From: Platycnemis pennipes | Lineage: Eukaryota; Arthropoda; Insecta; Odonata; Platycnemididae | Length of the DNA stretch: 64,000 nucleotides | Assembly (NCBI GenBank): GCA_933228895.1 | Contig: OW121852.1 | Span: 60,182,872-60,246,871, forward strand | Direction of reading: 5' to 3' | In this document: piece by piece, positions 11,801-24,149 of the stretch | How positions within the stretch are numbered: position 1 is the first letter of the stretch | Layout: each line of letters opens with the position of its first letter | Notes under the pieces: model-generated | What the model was told of the DNA's origin: nothing | What the model saw: the letters and a program-made list of their open reading frames with translations, nothing else | The model's database searches: none | Program-made: the position numbers and the translations under genes

Positions 11801-12056
11801 AATAAACCTCCGTAAAAAAATTATTTCTAAATTCCATCTAGCATCAAAGAGCCATAGAGAAACATTCTACAAATTCCTCCACGGGATATTTTATCCTACT
11901 CCGCATATTTCAAATGAAAACAGATTAATTGTGAGGTGACATCTAGAGGAAGAGGTCAAATCGATATATTAATGTTGTATCAGAGCGGTAACACAGCATG
12001 AAACTGATTGCAATGCTACGATAATCCGCAAAAAGAACCCACCCACGCATAATTAA

Positions 12057-12600
12057 AGCCTGGTTCACACGGTTTTCCGGGATGGATTTCCTGCGTGGAG
12101 TGCTGATGGGGGCCGTGCGTGCTCGCTTGCTGGAAACGCTGACCGCTGCGGGCTGCCCTGACGGCTAGCTTGCTTGATTTCGAGGTTAGGTCCGGTGCTA
12201 TTTTCCTTGCGTGTTTTGATGATGCTACTGTTGCCGGCCAATCATCGTTCAGCTTTGCATCACGTGATCAAAATAAAGGTCTGCCTTTTATAGCATTGTA
12301 TGATCGATATTGTGCTTAAAAATGAGTGCAAATCTATGGACTTATAGGGATCAAGTTGCGGTGCTTATCGAAGCATATAGAGACGAAACTTAATTATATG
12401 GAGTTCGTAGTCGGAACTATCACAATAAACATCTTCGTGCTGAGGCTCTAAGAAGAGTAAGCAAGGAGGCTAGCTCGCTACGTGTGAACCGACAACCATC
12501 AGCGAAGCCAGCTTAGCGGCCACCTTCGTCGCCCGCTTGGTAGCACGCACAAAATCCAGCAAGCTAGCACTCGAAGAAAAACGTACCTGTGAACTGGACT
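12057..12600. mobile_element. PIF/Harbinger-type nonautonomous DNA transposon (MITE)
   Basis: The element begins 'AGCCTGGTTCACA' at 12057 and ends with its imperfect reverse complement 'TGTGAACTGGACT' at 12588-12600 (10 of 13 positions pair). TAA flanks it at both ends (12054-12056 and 12601-12603), which fits the TWA target duplication of the PIF/Harbinger superfamily. Subterminal blocks such as 'gcttgctgga' recur near both ends in opposite orientation (about 12123-12133 and 12557-12567). An internal 'cgtgtgaaccg' at about 12481-12491 looks like an extra copy of the terminus. It contains a broken Myb/SANT-like coding start but no transposase. The length of 544 bp and the rest of the structure fit a deletion derivative. 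Confidence 0.8.
12322..12471 (+). pseudogene. N-terminal Myb/SANT-like (MADF-type) fragment of a Harbinger element
   Basis: From the ATG at 12322 the frame reads 'MSANLWTYRDQVAVLIEAY', then hits an in-frame TAA (12391-12393), then continues in the same frame with 'LYGVRSRNYHNKHLRAEALR'. The pattern W-x(7)-LI-x-AY, then LY-x-V and YHN, then A-x-ALRRV is typical of the Myb/SANT-like DNA-binding partner protein of PIF/Harbinger transposons. After about 50 codons the homology stops where the element's internal deletion begins. The stop and the truncation make this a pseudogene. It identifies the superfamily independently of the terminal repeats. Confidence 0.65.
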
Positions 12601-12603
12601 TAA

Positions 12604-14090
12604 CTGCCGTGATTTCGAACCGGTGCGAGTCGGTATCGTTTTAATCAACTGACAGCCAATCTACACCGTCATGAAAGTAAAGGAATGAAGGATTTGTTAC
12701 AATCGCATAATTATCCCGGGAGCAACCACATTAAAGGGAGTGATTTAATCAGGCATTTCATGGGTTCATATGTCCTGCCGATAATACAGTAAAATGCGAG
12801 ATAAAATGATAAGTTACAAATGCAATCAGGGGCTACTATTTTCAACCACCAAATATTTAGCTCGTAATTTTTCCATGACAATACATAATAATTTTCTTCA
12901 TCATCAGGTAACCCTTATTAGCAAGATTTTGGACATCAACAACCTATAATTCCCTCTTACTGCTAGGAATACGCATACAGTATCACACTAGATTTTATTT
13001 ATTCTACCCGCGGCCAACTTGAGGATTTTTTACATCCCATTTCCCATCAGGCTCTCTAAAGCATATGTTCTTCACCACAATCTTTTCTACTCACTCGGAA
13101 TTCTATCCAAAACAAATTCCTCCAAAATCCCATTTTCCCTTAGTAAGATTTACACCCGCTTCTTAAGTCAGCTTCGAAATGCCTAGAGTAAATTTCCTCT
13201 CTTATTTCGCCATATGTATTATATCTTATCTTGTCTGCCTCCTCGCTAAACTCTTTCCATTGCCTATTTTCACTACTCCATTCCTTTACATTCCCAATTT
13301 CCCCTTCAAATTTGTCTACTGTCAATTTTCAAGTCCGATTTCAATCTTAATATAAGGTGCAAATTATAAAAGCAAATAAACTGTACTATAATAAAATACT
13401 GAGGTAATTCAACACTCTGGCCATTGGCTAACAACTAGCTAAAAATACTAATAATTTAAAGGCTAATTCTAACACCTGTTCACAAAGAACACAACCAAAA
13501 CAAATGTACTGCACAAGTTATCAATAAAGATTGTTTCAACTGAAATCAGGGGAAAATAAAATACATATTTGGTTCAGGCGTGACTGCACTGTAACTGGAG
13601 ATAAAAAATGAAAGACAACAGTCGAGAGGAGGTAGAGCTGACTTATTTCGACAGAAAGGTATTCCGAAAAGAAAAGGAACTCGGTATGCCCGATTTCAAA
13701 AGTTTATAGCGACTAGGAGGTGTTGGGTTAGGGAGATAACTTGATTTAAGTGCTTTGAGCTTGAACGGAAGAGGTGGCAAACTCAAATAAGATCAGAGAG
13801 AACACCAGCAATACGTTGTGGAATGTTCATGTAGGTAGAGGAATGAGCAAGGAATAACATGTTAACATGATGACGAATGTTTAACGTTCAATTCGTAAGC
13901 CAAGAGATACTGACAATGTCAAAGTACAGAGGGTAATGGTTTTCTGGCGGTACTGACCCTCGAAGGAAACGTCATAGCACCCCAGCCGAAAGTGGCATAA
14001 GACTGGGTTTGTTCGTTCGCTTGGCTAAGCCCTCCATTCCGTGTATCTTATAATTGTTACATCATTCATCAGAGGAATAGTTACTGAGTG
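12604..14090. other. No recognisable feature
   Basis: The minus-strand frame at 13140-13325 is short and Glu-rich with no recognisable domain. Nothing else is supported. Confidence 0.45.
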
Positions 14091-14091
14091 A

Positions 14092-14145
14092 ATCTTATGG
14101 CGACCTGGGCAGGCTAATGTCGACGCGAGTTCCTATGCAACAGTC
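14092..14145 (+). mobile_element. SINE-1 body scrap
   Basis: Contains 'gcaggctaatgtcgacgcgagttcct' (14109-14134 region), the SINE-1 core, with neither head nor tail. It is short but specific, because the same core recurs in at least eight other places in the window. Confidence 0.5.
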
Positions 14146-14149
14146 CTTA

Positions 14150-14948
14150 TTTCCCTAAAACCTCCTGCCGAGTCCTCTGAATGGCGCAAGTAACCACAAA
14201 CGTCGGTCGTCTCCCAAATAAAGAAATCGTCTCAGAATATTGAAGAAGCATCATCATCTATTTATCATCAGCACAAGGCAGGCATCGAGGGCTTGAAGGT
14301 ACCTTTATCTAGAGGATGGGAATAGGGAGATCGTCCCTCCCAAGAAGTGAACTTTATACGCACGAATGAGCAGTCGTGGGCCCTCGTGGGCTCAAAAAGG
14401 GTGTCTGGAGTGCTGCTGGACGTCAAGTGGCTTTTCCTTTCACTCCGGACGTTCAATTGGTCCCGCGTGGGCGTGGGAAGTGAGAGGATGATGATATTGA
14501 GCCCCGAATGCTGAGAGAGGGAGCTCTCAAAACGAATCTTCCGCCCGCGAAGAGACCTAGAGTACGTTCTAGACGAGAATATTCCAATTCCGGCCGACAC
14601 GACCACTGGATTCTAAGAGAACTTGCCATGAAAGGCATCAGATATTTTCAAAATAAAGACTTGTTGCGTACAAATCTTCGAGTATTCACTTAATTTGACA
14701 ACTTAAGTACTACTCACATTTAGTATCTCAAATAGTAACAGCATTTAGTAACTCGAATACAAATGTGCTTATATAGAAAATAATCATTATTACTCATTGA
14801 TTTTTGAAATTGTTATTTTTTTTAATCATCGACGCAGATATGGTCCAACCCGGTTCCTTGAGTTTCACTTTTTTTAGTTCCAGCTTTTATTTCTAGAGTG
14901 AATAATACTAACCGCTTAAAATATCGTAAAAATTGGTCTAATGTAAAC
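14150..14948. other. GC-richer patch with opposed short frames
   Basis: At 14270-14640 GC content is clearly higher than in the surroundings, and three overlapping frames of 61-112 residues are open on the two strands. None has a recognisable domain. The openness on both strands suggests composition rather than coding. Confidence 0.4.
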
Positions 14949-14949
14949 C

Positions 14950-15305
14950 TATTCATCATCATCAGGCCACAATCCTATGATTGGCTTGACGGAGCTCAAA
15001 TCACTATTTTCTTATCAGCTTATCTTTTCATATTTACGGATCCCTTCTCTTCCACATCCTTTACAACTTGTTCCATACATCTTATGCGAAGCCTGTCTTT
15101 CCCATTCTTCCCGTTCACTTTTCCCTCGAGGATTGTCTTCATCAGGCCTGTCTTAAGATATGTCCGATTAAGTTGTCTCGTCTTCGACTTAAAGATTTCA
15201 AAAGAATTCTGTTTTCTCCCGCTCTCCTGAAGACTTCTTCGTTTGTAACTCGGTCGATCCATTTTAACTTCATCATTCTTCGGTAGCACTACACGGGACA
15301 AGAAT
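14950..15305 (-). mobile_element. LINE-A 3' end, 5' truncated
   Basis: A CAT repeat at 14952 is followed on the minus strand by the 3'-UTR block (14962-14985). The C-terminal pol tail then remains open on the minus strand for most of 15020-15301, reading 'VLPKNDEVKMDRPSYKRR' down to 'DRLRIRCMEQVVKDVEEKG' in one frame. The frame is disturbed near the start but the copy is less decayed than those at 1.5 or 51 kb. The 5' boundary is near 15305. Confidence 0.8.
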
Positions 15306-18300
15306 GCAGAGAAACTTTAGATACTGTAAGATTAGAGACACCAAGGAACTGATGCTATGCTCGAAACCACATGAAACAGCGCCTGTCAGCCACATAAGCT
15401 AAAGTGAATATACATCTGGTAACAGTGATTTTCGCATTGGAAAAACAACCAAAATAAAGAAGGGAAAAAGAAAAGTATCCACCAGAAAATTTTGGACGGC
15501 AATCCAATAAGGTCAGCATACTATTATGTACCGGCATTTGTGATCGGCTGTTAAAAAATGGCCACTAAACACTACAAAAATCAACCAAATTAACGTATAT
15601 TCATCAGCCTTAAGTTTTTTTAAAGAAAGATTCGAAATAAATAACAGCTAACTTGCAAACAGAGGGATAGAAATACGTCAGTTAAAAGCAGAAAATTGGT
15701 AGGTATGCAAGAATTTCCGCACTAAAATGTAATTGAAGCCCGAGTCAAAGGGCCAAAAAGGAGGTATTTTAATTTCACAGCCACATTACGAAAAATACAC
15801 TAAAATTGCACGAAAAACGTTAAAAAATATTAAAGGACGCTTACTGACGTATAAGAAATATAGTCATGTTCACACTAACTGGTGGTCTTCAATAAATTAC
15901 TAAAAAAATTATAATAACTTCAATATTTCTGTGGGAAAATGAAAATCAGCTAAGTTAATACGCGGACATTAATTTGGATCATTTGAAGGACGCAAAATAC
16001 ATAACGGCAACAAGTAAATGAGTTATGTCCAACGAGTGGTACAATCAGAAGTACCACCTAAAACTACAACTAAAGCGTAAATATTGAACGGCTGGGACGC
16101 AACAATTGCAGCAGAATCAAAATATTACTATACAAATAATGATCAAGTGGTTCCAGGAGGCTGAAATCCACTGATCATGGAAGATCGTTCATCAAGCGAA
16201 GTGGTAAGGATTTGTACGCGGCGGCATTCTCGATTTCTGAGTCTGCTACCGTCTTCAGGGATTCGTCATCAATCCCGAAGACAATTGAAGCTATCCAAAG
16301 TTGATGCATGTTAACGGCATCATCCGTATGGAAACTTGAAAGCGTTACACCATCTACTTGAATAGTTTTTGAGAGTGATTATTTAAAATATCATATATGT
16401 ACCCAGTTACATCATAGTATGGTATAATTTTTATCTAATTCTTAGGTATCTGCCCCTACTGATTCCTCTAAGTCAAAGTACAGGGATATAATAGAATTCT
16501 CCATGCCACCTTCAACCTGTCCGAGGTGTCTTATACTTCTTCAACAAAAATGACAGTTTATAAAACACCAAAATTGAACATACGCTATAATGGCGCGGGA
16601 GGGAGTAAGACATTACGCCCTATCCACCCAAATCCTTTTCCTGTTCGTCTGACTGAGAGGAATACGTAGATACAAAGGAAACATTTAATAAGGGAAACAC
16701 CAAACGAAAAAAAGGTCGAGGAAGGAAAAAGGAAATAAAACTCTAAATCGTGAGAGTTGAATAAAGGAAAAACAGAGAGAAGAAGGTCCAGGATGTTCCG
16801 ATCAGGTCACAAAGTTGCCTTAATTGATTGTGTCCTGGCATCTGGATAGGGTCCGACTAAGAGTTCAGCGGTTGGCGAGCGAGGGATGAAAGAATTCCCG
16901 AATGTTTCCAAACGAATTATAACGGTAGCCTCCAAAAACATTTCTTCCGTTCTACAGGGAGAAATATTCAAATGTAATTTTGCACATGCCGAGAAAATGA
17001 GATATTAAGGGAAACGTGGTCTGAAATTTGCGGAACAGGAAGCGCCAGGAGTGACGGAGAGATTGGAGGATAGGAATTTCAAATGGAAAAAATACAACTC
17101 CCGAATAGAGTTACCGCCTCTATGGTTTTCATTCGCAGACTATGGTTTTCGTCGCTCACCCGAGGTCACGGGTTTTTTCAAATAATTTCCGGTTTTGGGG
17201 TGATTATAGACAATTACTTTAAGAATGAAGTATCCTTTTTAAATCTAGAAAACGTGTTTTTGTGGAAATACGCATGGAATATATGGAAATGCGCATGGTG
17301 TTGTGCGAATAAATAATCCAATGTATGTACACTGTAGAATCATATGACTATATATTGGGGTTGTTTTAATGTTATTTTAACTTTACGTCGGGATTCTGGA
17401 CACCCCTATTTCAAAAAAGTGTCTTATGTCTCTTCAACACTTAAAAAAATTAAGGATAACGAAGATGTATCACATAATTAAATACCCTAGGCAAGCATTC
17501 GCTACCCTGTAGATGTCATAATCTCCCTCTTCGGAATGCTGCCGTAGTAAAAATCTCCTATTTTGGAAATTACAAAATGTGGCAACCCTAAGCCCGAGCA
17601 TCCACGGATGAGAGATCCCATTTTGAATAAACGAAAAATAAATAATGTAGCGAAAACATCAGCACAACGGAAACTCGTGCCTGGTTCGCGAATTACATCA
17701 CCAAAAATGTCCATGAACACGCATCGTGCCCGTTTGCGTCCGGACACATCATTAACGCCCCATCATGGAAAGCCGCCATCACATCAATGTGCTTAAAAAC
17801 AAAAGAACAAGGAAATCTCATAAAAAAATAGGATTACCTATACGAAAACATCAGGTTAGGCACGTGTCTGACGTACGTACACACGAATTTGGTAGCGCAT
17901 CTGTTGGCGCTTTTTTTTCTCCGCGTACGAGAAGTGGAATTGCGAAGCAAATCTGAAACGACGTGGATGCTTGATTAACGCACATGTAAGCACAGTAGGA
18001 AAACTTATATTTCCAGGGCACCCAAACTCTAAACAGCGGACATTCATCCGAATGAAAATCAGGAAGCAGCGACAAATCCTACAAGCCACAACTGTGTGTT
18101 TCTCAGAGGGGTTTTTCCAGGAATATCGCCTCCATAATATATGCCTTTATGATGATGGCAACCGTAAGTATACTCGTCCAAAATGTTCTCAAATGTGCAT
18201 ACCTATAAAGAAGCTTCCCTCTATATTTGGTGTGTTCGATGACAGCAAGCAAAATCTAAACCATCTATACATGTCAAAGTAAGGTGCAGTAAAACTGGAA

Positions 18301-20500
18301 CTTAATCTCTGAAGCTTCTTATCCCCATAAATGCAACCTCAAGCTCAAAGATGGGGTACCATCGTCACACACTTAAGTGGCAAGGAGTTTTTAGATCACG
18401 GTCCATCTTGGGCGTTTATCAAAACCTTTCTTCTTTTAGGACACTAAAGAACAACGGATGGGAGACATACCAGTTATATGCCACATATTTTTTTCTATGC
18501 CTATTTCGATATTTTTTCTTTTTAGATACCAGCATAATCGGCTGTTAATCGGTAATAAATACCAGAGTTAATCTCTAAACACCCGCGCACACCATATTTT
18601 TCAACGCGTACATCTTCATTCTGAAAAAACAGCATTGTAAAAATATTATTCAAGAGCTACGTTATATTATTTAAAATCCCTTCGGAAAAATTTTATTCAC
18701 GGAACTGAGATGGATTTGGAAAAGGATATTTAGAAAAATATTTTGTGCTCAAAAGTAAATATATAAGAAAATTGAATACAGTAATACCCTAACATTCAAT
18801 ACATATGTGCATTAAGACAATGTATTATAGGGTTTACACGCAGTCTTCTTAATACTACTCAAATAACATTCAAACCATTATCAGTGAAAAAATATTAAAA
18901 ATTGTTTCCAAAAAAATGAAATCATAGTCTTAAGAATTCAGCACCCGTAATTATAACATTCAACCGTAATTATAATATTGTGGACAAACGCCATAAAAAA
19001 TTAGCAACGCAAATTACAACGTAGAAGCCATTATAATATATCCATCGATATACATATTATTAATACATATGTATAGATAAAACGGTATATTTCAATTTTT
19101 TTATTTCTGATTTTTACTTTTTTTTAGTTTACTTTAATTTTACGCACCGCCCATCCTTAATGATAAACAAACGTTTCCATTTCAACCCTTTAAAACTCGG
19201 CAAATCAGATACGAGTTGGAAGTAGACCCATACAGGTCAATTTTGGAGCACTGAGCTATTGAGCTATCCCAATAAAAAAAGGTACACGGGATCGCAATCC
19301 GAAGGAAAGATAATAGTGGAGCTTCGACGACAAATGAAGACGCGAAGCCGCAGTCTTTTCGTATCCCAATCGCTATTTACCGAAGTCAGGATTTCTTAGG
19401 CCGTTACGTCAAGCTTACGTCATTTAGAAGGATCTGAATTCCAAGTCCTCCCTTATTAAGGGTCCCTGAGGACAAAGAAGCGATCACCGATTGCGATTGA
19501 GCGCTATAGGTGCGAGACGGAGAAATTCATTTCCATTTTTTTCCGACCGTTTCCGAGCACGCTGGCTCAAACATCGCGTGGTCATTTCGTGGTACGCCTG
19601 ACCCACGGGGATGATGGACTTCGGTGAGGGGAATGGGAAAGCTGCTTGCATTGTGTATGAAGAAGGTGTAGTGCCCGCGTGAGTCCACCTCGTCCCTTCC
19701 CTCAGACCGCACAGCGCCGCTCAGACGAATTAATGCCGGAAGTGATATACAGGTTGACAACAGGTCGAGCTCCGATATAAAAATGAAGATATAACTAAAT
19801 TATCATATTTTTAACGTATGTAACGATATCTATGGGATAGGGGTTATAAGATGGGGGGATAGTAGGACCTTATTCAACTGTTTCAACGTTATTTCCCATT
19901 TTCTACACTTTTTAATTACATATTGATGCTCCTCAAATCCTATATATTATTTCTATTGTCATCATCTCTTTTTCTCAACTATTTCAAAGTCTATACAGAT
20001 GACTTAGGTATCAATAGATAGGATGATGGTATCAAACGTATCAACATTTTTGAGTTAAAGAAATATATTTTTGGCAGAAGCGGGACGGAACAAGAACGCT
20101 TCCATGCAGAAGTAAATAAACAACAAAGAAGAAACGATTACGGCCGGCAGGAAATATGTTTTTGCATTAAATCATGAAAATAATTAACCAATTAGAGGTA
20201 TAATTTTCATTGAAAAAACGTTCACATTAATAAACTGTTCTATTTCGTATATGCACTTCCCTGACTATTTCATTTCAACAAAACAACGACAGAATAAATC
20301 ATTATTCTTTGGGGAGAGGAAGGTTGAATGTAAATAAGTTTTGTGTGTTGTTTTAGGTAAATTTTTTCTGTCGTCAAGGACAGGATTGGACCATGCATTT
20401 CACGAGTATGCCAAAACGATGAACAGTGCGAATATAATGTCAGATGTTGGAATAGTAGAATTAGGATTTATGTGCTCCATCTACACGATTTCCAATGAAA
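15306..20500. other. No recognisable feature over about 5.2 kb
   Basis: No repeat with a partner in the window and no credible coding frame. A weak tRNA-like A-box half is visible on the minus strand at about 19235-19265. A short tandem duplication of 'accgtaattataa' type lies at 18944-18978. Frames of 60-103 residues at 17.5-18.5 kb and 19.5-19.8 kb have no motif support. If host exons are hidden here, I cannot see them. Confidence 0.45.
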
Positions 20501-20501
20501 C

Positions 20502-20592
20502 ATCGTTCACCTTGACCGGTATTCGAACCCAGATACCCCGAATTCGCGCCTGGCGCTTTAACCAGTTGAGTTACCGAGGCATCCATATGCCC
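20502..20592 (-). mobile_element. SINE-2 copy with clear tRNA-like head
   Basis: Read on the minus strand it starts near 20585 with 'ggtaactcaactggttaaagcgcc' (A box), then 'tgggttcgaataccgg' (B box, 20515-20530) and 'tcaaggtgaacgatgtttcattgg' (20490-20513). Head and tail match the 4.8- and 35.0-kb copies. It interrupts the 168-residue plus-strand frame at 20341-20847, which is therefore not a gene. Confidence 0.7.
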
Positions 20593-20594
20593 TG

Positions 20595-21950
20595 TGAATT
20601 TCATCAGTTTCCAGCATACAAGGCCTTGAATTATTTAAAAAAAACACATGTCCCCCTCTATTTATGGTTTAGCACGACGTTACAGATGCAATCCACAACC
20701 ATAATTAGAATAATTATGGTAGTGGCAGGGGATAAACTTAATGTATTCAGGTATATGTACGGTAGTTTCAAAATACGAATAAAAGTAAGAGACTTTTGTG
20801 ACCTGCCCTATAATTACGATTTCTATTCACCATACCTTAATCCCTAAGAACTTGGCGCTTTAAAACCCCTTTATATCGTCATTCAAAATGCTTTATTACG
20901 TGTTTCTTCCGTTTACACCTTCGCCGCAACTTTTAACTAAGTAGGCACATACCAGTTTTACCTCCTACCCTCACTTGTTCAGCTTTTTTGCGAGTATCTC
21001 TCCCAAGACAGTTTTGCTTCTCTGATGTTTAAAAGCTAACTTCATAAAAACTGTGACAAATTTATCGCCGTACTACGGCGTTCAAAACAATATTATTCCA
21101 AGAACTGTTAAAAAAGGAAGAAATACCTGGTAACAGTAAAATCTCCGTTTTTTTATTCAGATATTGATTTTATGATAAGAATACTATGTGTGTGCGAGTA
21201 AAACGTGCCAATTTCATACGGTATCACGAACGGATATCGAAAAGTATGAGATAATAAAAATGTCTCCGGCCGTGGCTATAGTAACAATTCTAACGTTCGC
21301 GCAGTTGTTGTCTATGGGGAGGGGAGTGAACGGTAGATTCAACAGCTTGCACATTGCGAAGTTCAGTTGCGCATTCAATTAGCCGCCGTGATAAAACTTG
21401 CCATTAAATACCCAAGGTTATCACGGTGACCGATCGTGCCAATGCCGATAGGAAGATACCATGAAGATAAATCGCGAGCAGCCCACCATAAAATATTATT
21501 GCCACCGTGTCTTGCATGTGTTATTAACCCTGTGGTAACATATCTTCACCCAGGAATATGACCCTGTGCACAGCGGGGCCATTAAATAATATAAATACAC
21601 AGCAATTTTATTAATGTGGGAGAGTGGTATTATTTCTAAACTCTATTCTAAAATGCAAAATCAGTTATTGGCCGACATGATGAAAGCCATAAGGAATAAG
21701 CATACCAAACGCCATAACCTCCTTAAACAAATGTGATCTTTCATAGATAAAACGGATATGACACTGGGGTCGACAAAAATCCCGAACCATCGATTAATGT
21801 GTATCTTCATACAAAAGAAAGACCCAGAATTGAAATACGAATACTGATACGCGAGATAATGCATATGCAATAAAATATAGTGGTGATCCACCTGATGTAA
21901 TTATGCCGCACTATGTAGCACCAAATCAATCTTAAGACAGATACGACATA
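20595..21950. other. No recognisable feature
   Basis: AT-rich, unassigned. Only short frames without motif. Confidence 0.45.
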
Positions 21951-21954
21951 CGTA

Positions 21955-22045
21955 GCCTAAGCAGGATTCGAACCGGCAACTTTTGTGTTACGAAGATGGC
22001 ACGTCGGCAGCATAGATATCATGGTCAGCATGAGGTACAAAAACA
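21955..22045 (-). repeat. tRNA-like SINE head
   Basis: On the minus strand 'gccggttcgaatcctgc' (21965-21983) is a very good B box. About 40 nt upstream on that strand lies an A-box-like stretch at 22005-22040. The acceptor stem is not paired, so a functional tRNA gene is unlikely. It is not clearly SINE-1 or SINE-2. Confidence 0.5.
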
Positions 22046-22231
22046 TTTACAAAACACCCAAAAGGTTGCTAGCAACAATCTAAAAGAACACATGATTAAA
22101 CCAGCAAAATAGTATTATTGATTTGCTCTAAATTAGGATAGAAAATGCAGTTCGTGTCAACCTGATTTTAAAATACTACGTATATTTTCAGAATATGGAA
22201 TATATAATAATTAAAGTATTTTACAGACAGA

Positions 22232-22540
22232 ATTTCGAGGGGCCATCTTAGTGTAGTGTAGTTAAAGTACTGGTCCCAACCCGAGGGCCTGCGTTCGAAT
22301 CCCGGCAGTGGAAGGTATTTTTCATTCGTAAACTGGTCCCTACTTGAACGTGAGAAGCATTCGAGTACAGTACCCCGTCCGTCGGATGGGACGTTCAGCC
22401 GAGGACCCTTAGGCGCCTTTCGTTTAGAGCAGGCTAATGCCGATACCAGGTTTCTTTCCATCCTTCCATTCCCATCCTTAAACCTTTCTACCCGGTCTGA
22501 AGTACTTATATGAGCGCGTACAGACTTGAAAATACAAATG
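22232..22540 (+). mobile_element. SINE-1, full-length copy
   Basis: Best copy in the window for defining the family. The A box is at 22250-22275 ('tagtgtagtgtagttaaag') and the B box at 22290-22306 ('gcgttcgaatcccgg'). The middle region follows, with 'gatgggacgttcagcc' (22385-22400) and 'gagcaggctaatgccgata' (22426-22444). After a pyrimidine-rich stretch the tail has 'ggtctgaag' and 'cagacttgaaaa' (22494-22532). The 313-residue minus frame at 22168-23109 runs antisense through the whole SINE. Confidence 0.85.
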
Positions 22541-23684
22541 AGATACATAAAACTGCCAACGGATCTATTCCTTCGGAAATGAATGGATTGCGAATGAGGA
22601 TAAAAGAAACAGTAGGTACTAAATTTCCCGATGGAGTCAAGTAAACGAAAGAAATCCCGGAGGGAACAGCGGATACAATTCAAAGAAATCCATCCTGTAG
22701 AAACAAAAAGTTCCAACAACTTCAGATGATTCGAAAAAAAAATGTTTCGGAACGCTGCCATTACAGAATACCACCCTCGTTTGGCGGATAAATGGAAAAA
22801 AATAGCTTTAGCTTTTAATAGGGTAATTTCCGAGAAACACAAGCAACACTGCCAGATCTCAACGTCTTCGTAAATCACAGGGAAAAAACGCATTAATGCT
22901 AACGTAGGTCTCCAGAGTATTAACGTTTGATAGGCGAGAAACCTACTGCTCGCTCTACGACAGCACGGCGTCCTTAATTCCTCTTCCCGGATGCGAATGT
23001 ACGTACTTATGTATGTACTCAAGAGATACTCATGGAAATCAACTCGATATTCATCGGCAAGTAGCAGCGAAAACTTATTTGATGTTGAGCACTTCAAACA
23101 CTTTATCATAAATTCTAAAGAAACAACCTTCCCATAAGAGAGGCCACCAAATTTTACCTTAATATGTAATTAATAGTTTTTCATGGCATGAGTTAATTTG
23201 CTCAAATTGTATGAAAATAGATTTTATACATGCAATTGAGGTTTCATACGCAAAAACAGCGTAAATAATCTCTACGTAGGTAACTAATAGTTTACTAGGA
23301 GTAATACCAAAACTATGCATCAAGAATGTAGAGTTATGAATGGTCGTTTATTTAAATCGAAACAAAGAGATTCATATTTCGTTTTCACAACTGCAATTTG
23401 AGGAAAAATCTCAGGGGTATTAAATTAATCAGTTAACTTCCCAAAAATTTATAGTATTCAAGGTTCATGCTACACACATTCCATTTCAAATAATTAGTAT
23501 TCAGAAACTTCGACATTTGTCCGCACTTCAATGATTAGAAGCCAAGGTTGGGCGAGGAAACAAAAATTTGGCTGTATTTAAACGATACATAGTAATACTA
23601 CTCATAAGTTAGCATTCAAATCCCCGCATCGCGGATTTGGTACGTAAGTTTCATTTAATTAACACTAACCAAAAACTAAGACGG
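22541..23684. other. Unassigned; antisense long frame
   Basis: The minus strand is open from 23109 to 22168 (313 codons), the longest frame in the window. Its C-terminal third is antisense SINE-1. The remaining part shows no domain or motif, and the ATG context and composition give no support. It is most likely an accident. Confidence 0.4.
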
Positions 23685-23687
23685 AGA

Positions 23688-24020
23688 CCAATGGGTTGAT
23701 TGGTGAGTTGGCTGGGATGCTGGATTTCCATCCATCCGACAATCCGGGTTCAAATCCCGGCAGAAGAGTTTTTCTCAGTCATATCAATACCTACATCGGT
23801 GCGGTGCGGATGGCACTTTAAGTTTAGCGTTTCCTCTGTCATAGGGGACTTAAACCGCGGACTCCCTTGGCGCGATTCGCTATGAATAGGCTAATGCACC
23901 TACACAGCTTTCCCTATACCCTTCCTCTAATATAAGAATACCACACCATATCACTCACCTGTACTAATGGTGCAGAAGACCTTACTAACCTGTTACCTTC
24001 CGGTGATAAAATAACATAAC
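23688..24020 (+). mobile_element. SINE-1, alternative-tail subtype
   Basis: The head has the A box at about 23698-23720 and a strong B box, 'cgggttcaaatcccgg' (23746-23761). The middle region follows ('gacttaaaccgcgga' near 23848; 'gaataggctaatgcacc' at 23884-23900). The tail differs from the 22.2-kb copy: it has 'ctaatggtgcagaagacctta' (23964-23984), shared with the copies at 33.3 and 58.4 kb and with the (CTA)n-tailed pieces at 36.1 and 44.0 kb. Confidence 0.75.
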
Positions 24021-24149
24021 GGAGACTGAAAAACAACGGGTCAAGGGATATTTCTCAGTTCCTTTCATAAATCCTGACAAAGTGATGAAAGATGTTCACC
24101 ATCCGCTCTGGCAGTGCTAGATGGATTTACTATGTACGTAAAAGCCTTA

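Noticed and set aside
20341..20847. 168-residue plus-strand open frame as a gene
   Set aside because: Its middle is antisense SINE-2 (20502-20592). The flanking parts carry no recognisable motif.
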